Origin: Hyphomicrobiales bacterium
GTDB taxonomy: Bacteria; Pseudomonadota; Alphaproteobacteria; Rhizobiales; Xanthobacteraceae
Length of the DNA stretch: 64,000 nt
Direction of reading: 5' to 3'
NCBI GenBank assembly: GCA_013911975.1
Contig: JACESF010000014.1
Location: 1 to 64,000, forward strand
Of the stretch, positions 62,821-64,000 are shown one piece after another. Position numbers and translations under genes: made by a program. Within the stretch, counting starts at the first letter, position 1. Every line of letters begins with the position of its first letter. The notes under the pieces were generated by a model. The model saw only the letters and a program-made list of their open reading frames with translations, searched no databases and was not told the origin of the DNA.

Positions 62821-63615
62821 ATGAGGGGGGCCGAGTGCCTCTCCCCGCACATGAAAGGGCTTTCCGCAGTGGATATTCCGCGGATCTACACCGTCACCGA
62901 AAGCGCCCACCGCATCCATAATCCCTTCACGCCCGACAAGTTCGAGACGCTGGGGGCGGCATTGCGCATGGCGCCGGGAACCCGCGTGCTGGACCTCGGC
63001 AGCGGCTCGGGGGAGATGCTGTGCACCTGGGCACGGGACTACGGCATCACCGGCACCGTCATCGACATGAGCCGGCTGTTCAGCGCGCAGGCGAAGCGCC
63101 GCGCGGAAGAGTTGGGCGTCGCCGATCGCGTCACCTTCATCCACGCCGACGCCGCCGGCCATGTGGCCGACGAAAAGGTCGATGTGGCGGCCTGTGTCGG
63201 CGCCACCTGGATCGGGGGCGGGGTTGCCGGAACCGTCGCGCTCCTGGCGAAGAGCCTGCGCCCGGGCGGCATCATGCTGGTCGGGGAGCCCTATTGGCGC
63301 TCGATGCCCACCGAAGACATCGCCAGGGGATGCGGCGCCGGCGCGGTGGCCGACTTCCTGCTCCTGCCGGACCTGATCGCGTCCTTCGGCGCGCTCGAGT
63401 GCGACGTGGTGGAAATGGTTCTGGCGAACCAGGACGGCTGGGACCGCTACGAGGCGGCCAAATGGCTCACCATGCGCCAGTGGCTCGATGCGAACCCCGA
63501 CGACGCGTTCGCGCCGGAGATCCGGGAGAAACTGACCTCGGAGCCCCGCCGCTACACCGCCTATACCCGCGAATATCTGGGCTGGGGCGTCTTCGCGCTG
63601 CGCCTGCGCGGCTGA
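62821..63615 (+). CDS. SAM-dependent methyltransferase
   Basis: The 264-aa class I methyltransferase has motif I VLDLGSGSGEM (about 51-61), an acidic end of strand two (GTVIDMSRLFS), and FIHADAAG. The substrate is unknown. I chose ATG 62821, which has AAAGG 5 bp upstream; an ATG at 62851 lacks a ribosome-binding site. It follows the GntR gene by 54 bp and could belong to that operon, though small-molecule methylation has no obvious place there. Confidence 0.82.
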   Translation: MRGAECLSPHMKGLSAVDIPRIYTVTESAHRIHNPFTPDKFETLGAALRMAPGTRVLDLGSGSGEMLCTWARDYGITGTVIDMSRLFSAQAKRRAEELGVADRVTFIHADAAGHVADEKVDVAACVGATWIGGGVAGTVALLAKSLRPGGIMLVGEPYWRSMPTEDIARGCGAGAVADFLLLPDLIASFGALECDVVEMVLANQDGWDRYEAAKWLTMRQWLDANPDDAFAPEIREKLTSEPRRYTAYTREYLGWGVFALRLRG

Positions 63616-63618
63616 TCC

Positions 63619-63700
63619 GTCGTCCCGGGCGTCCACGGCCCTGCGTTCGTCCCTACTCGGCAGCGCCGCGTGGATGGCCGGGACAAGCCCGGCCATGACG
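63619..63700. repeat. Dispersed palindromic repeat, long form
   Basis: The right arm (CGTGGATGGCCGGGACAAGC at 63669-63688, continuing CCGGCCATGACG) matches the right arm at 38737-38760. The left arm (CGTCCCGGGCGTCCACGG) is a shortened inverted copy. Confidence 0.78.
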
Positions 63701-63740
63701 GCGGTTCCTGGTGGCGATGCCGAGCCTGGATGGCGACCGG

Positions 63741-64000
63741 CTAGGCGCTCGCGTCCGCCGTCATGAAGCTGCGCAGCCGCGCGACGGCGGCTTCCGGCAG
63801 GGGGCGGGAGCGGCGGGTGGTGGTGTCCACCATGACGATCACGGTCTCGCCGTTGGCGACCCGCTTGCCGTTCTGGAAGATCACCTGCTCCATCTTCACG
63901 GAGCTGCGCCCCACCTCCAGCACCCGGCTGCCGATATGGACCTCGCCCGGCCAATGGACTTCGGCCCGGTATTCCAGCAGCAGGCGGGCCAGCACGAAGG
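63741..64000 (-). CDS. 4HBT-fold acyl-CoA thioesterase, 5' end outside the window
   Basis: The visible C-terminal part (about 86 aa) reads FVLARLLLEYRAEVHWPGEV..., which matches the second half of the hotdog thioesterase family (YbgC/FadM-like). The frame stays open to the last base of the window, so the start and probable catalytic aspartate lie beyond it. It is convergent with the methyltransferase gene. Confidence 0.8.
   Translation of the reverse strand, partial: FVLARLLLEYRAEVHWPGEVHIGSRVLEVGRSSVKMEQVIFQNGKRVANGETVIVMVDTTTRRSRPLPEAAVARLRSFMTADASA

Noticed and set aside
60931..63954. Antisense open frame of 1007 codons across the SDR, GntR and methyltransferase genes
   Set aside because: Long antisense frames are expected opposite GC-rich genes. 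It lacks any domain and covers several well-supported genes on the other strand.

Overview
The window reads as chromosomal DNA of a high-GC alphaproteobacterium of the order Hyphomicrobiales (Rhizobiales), possibly Xanthobacteraceae. The evidence is gene order (ruvCAB-ybgC-tolQRAB-pal-cpoB-tilS-ftsH; nagZ-scpA-scpB...tatABC-serS-surE), a ROSE-type RNA thermometer before an hsp20 gene, DUF1150 next to that gene, and intergenic palindromic repeats of the kind common in this order. I saw no rRNA, tRNA, CRISPR array, insertion sequence or phage gene. The genus is inference.

Region by region: 0.2-12.5 kb is a plus-strand housekeeping block: Holliday-junction resolution (ruvC, ruvA, ruvB, with a small DUF1772 membrane gene inserted), the Tol-Pal envelope machine (ybgC, tolQ, tolR, tolA, tolB, pal, cpoB), tRNA-Ile lysidine synthase (tilS) and the FtsH protease, ending in a strong terminator. 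A 610-bp gene-free gap with several hairpins follows. At 13.2-17.6 kb lie a 1125-aa methyltransferase/double glycosyltransferase fusion and a 317-aa gene of unknown function. The minus-strand block at 17.6-29.6 kb holds DUF1150, an Hsp20 preceded by an RpoH-like promoter and a ROSE thermometer, an FMN glutamate-synthase-like membrane protein, a TIM-barrel enzyme, a histidine kinase/response regulator pair, a carbonic anhydrase-NCS2 permease pair and a large exported aromatic-rich protein of unknown function. At 29.9-31.7 kb are purM and purN. At 31.8-44.3 kb on the minus strand are a molybdopterin oxidoreductase, two TerC paralogues, ndk, surE, serS, tatC-tatB-tatA, an orphan ABC ATPase, scpB, scpA and nagZ. 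At 44.4-48.7 kb are an APC permease, an exported metallo-hydrolase, an AapJ-like binding protein and an L,D-transpeptidase.

The most distinctive part is 48.9-62.8 kb. A minus-strand operon encodes a branched-chain-amino-acid-type ABC importer (binding protein, LivH, a LivM-LivG fusion, LivF), a divergent shikimate-dehydrogenase-like enzyme, an SDR dehydrogenase, a fused alpha-beta thiamine-diphosphate E1 dehydrogenase and a GMC oxidoreductase. Divergent from it run a quinone-oxidoreductase-like enzyme, two SDR dehydrogenases and a FadR-type GntR regulator. A candidate GntR operator overlaps the -35 box of the importer operon. Together this looks like a self-regulated uptake and oxidation pathway for a small hydroxylated acid or alcohol whose identity the sequence does not reveal. 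The window ends with a methyltransferase, a dispersed repeat and a thioesterase gene cut by the window edge.
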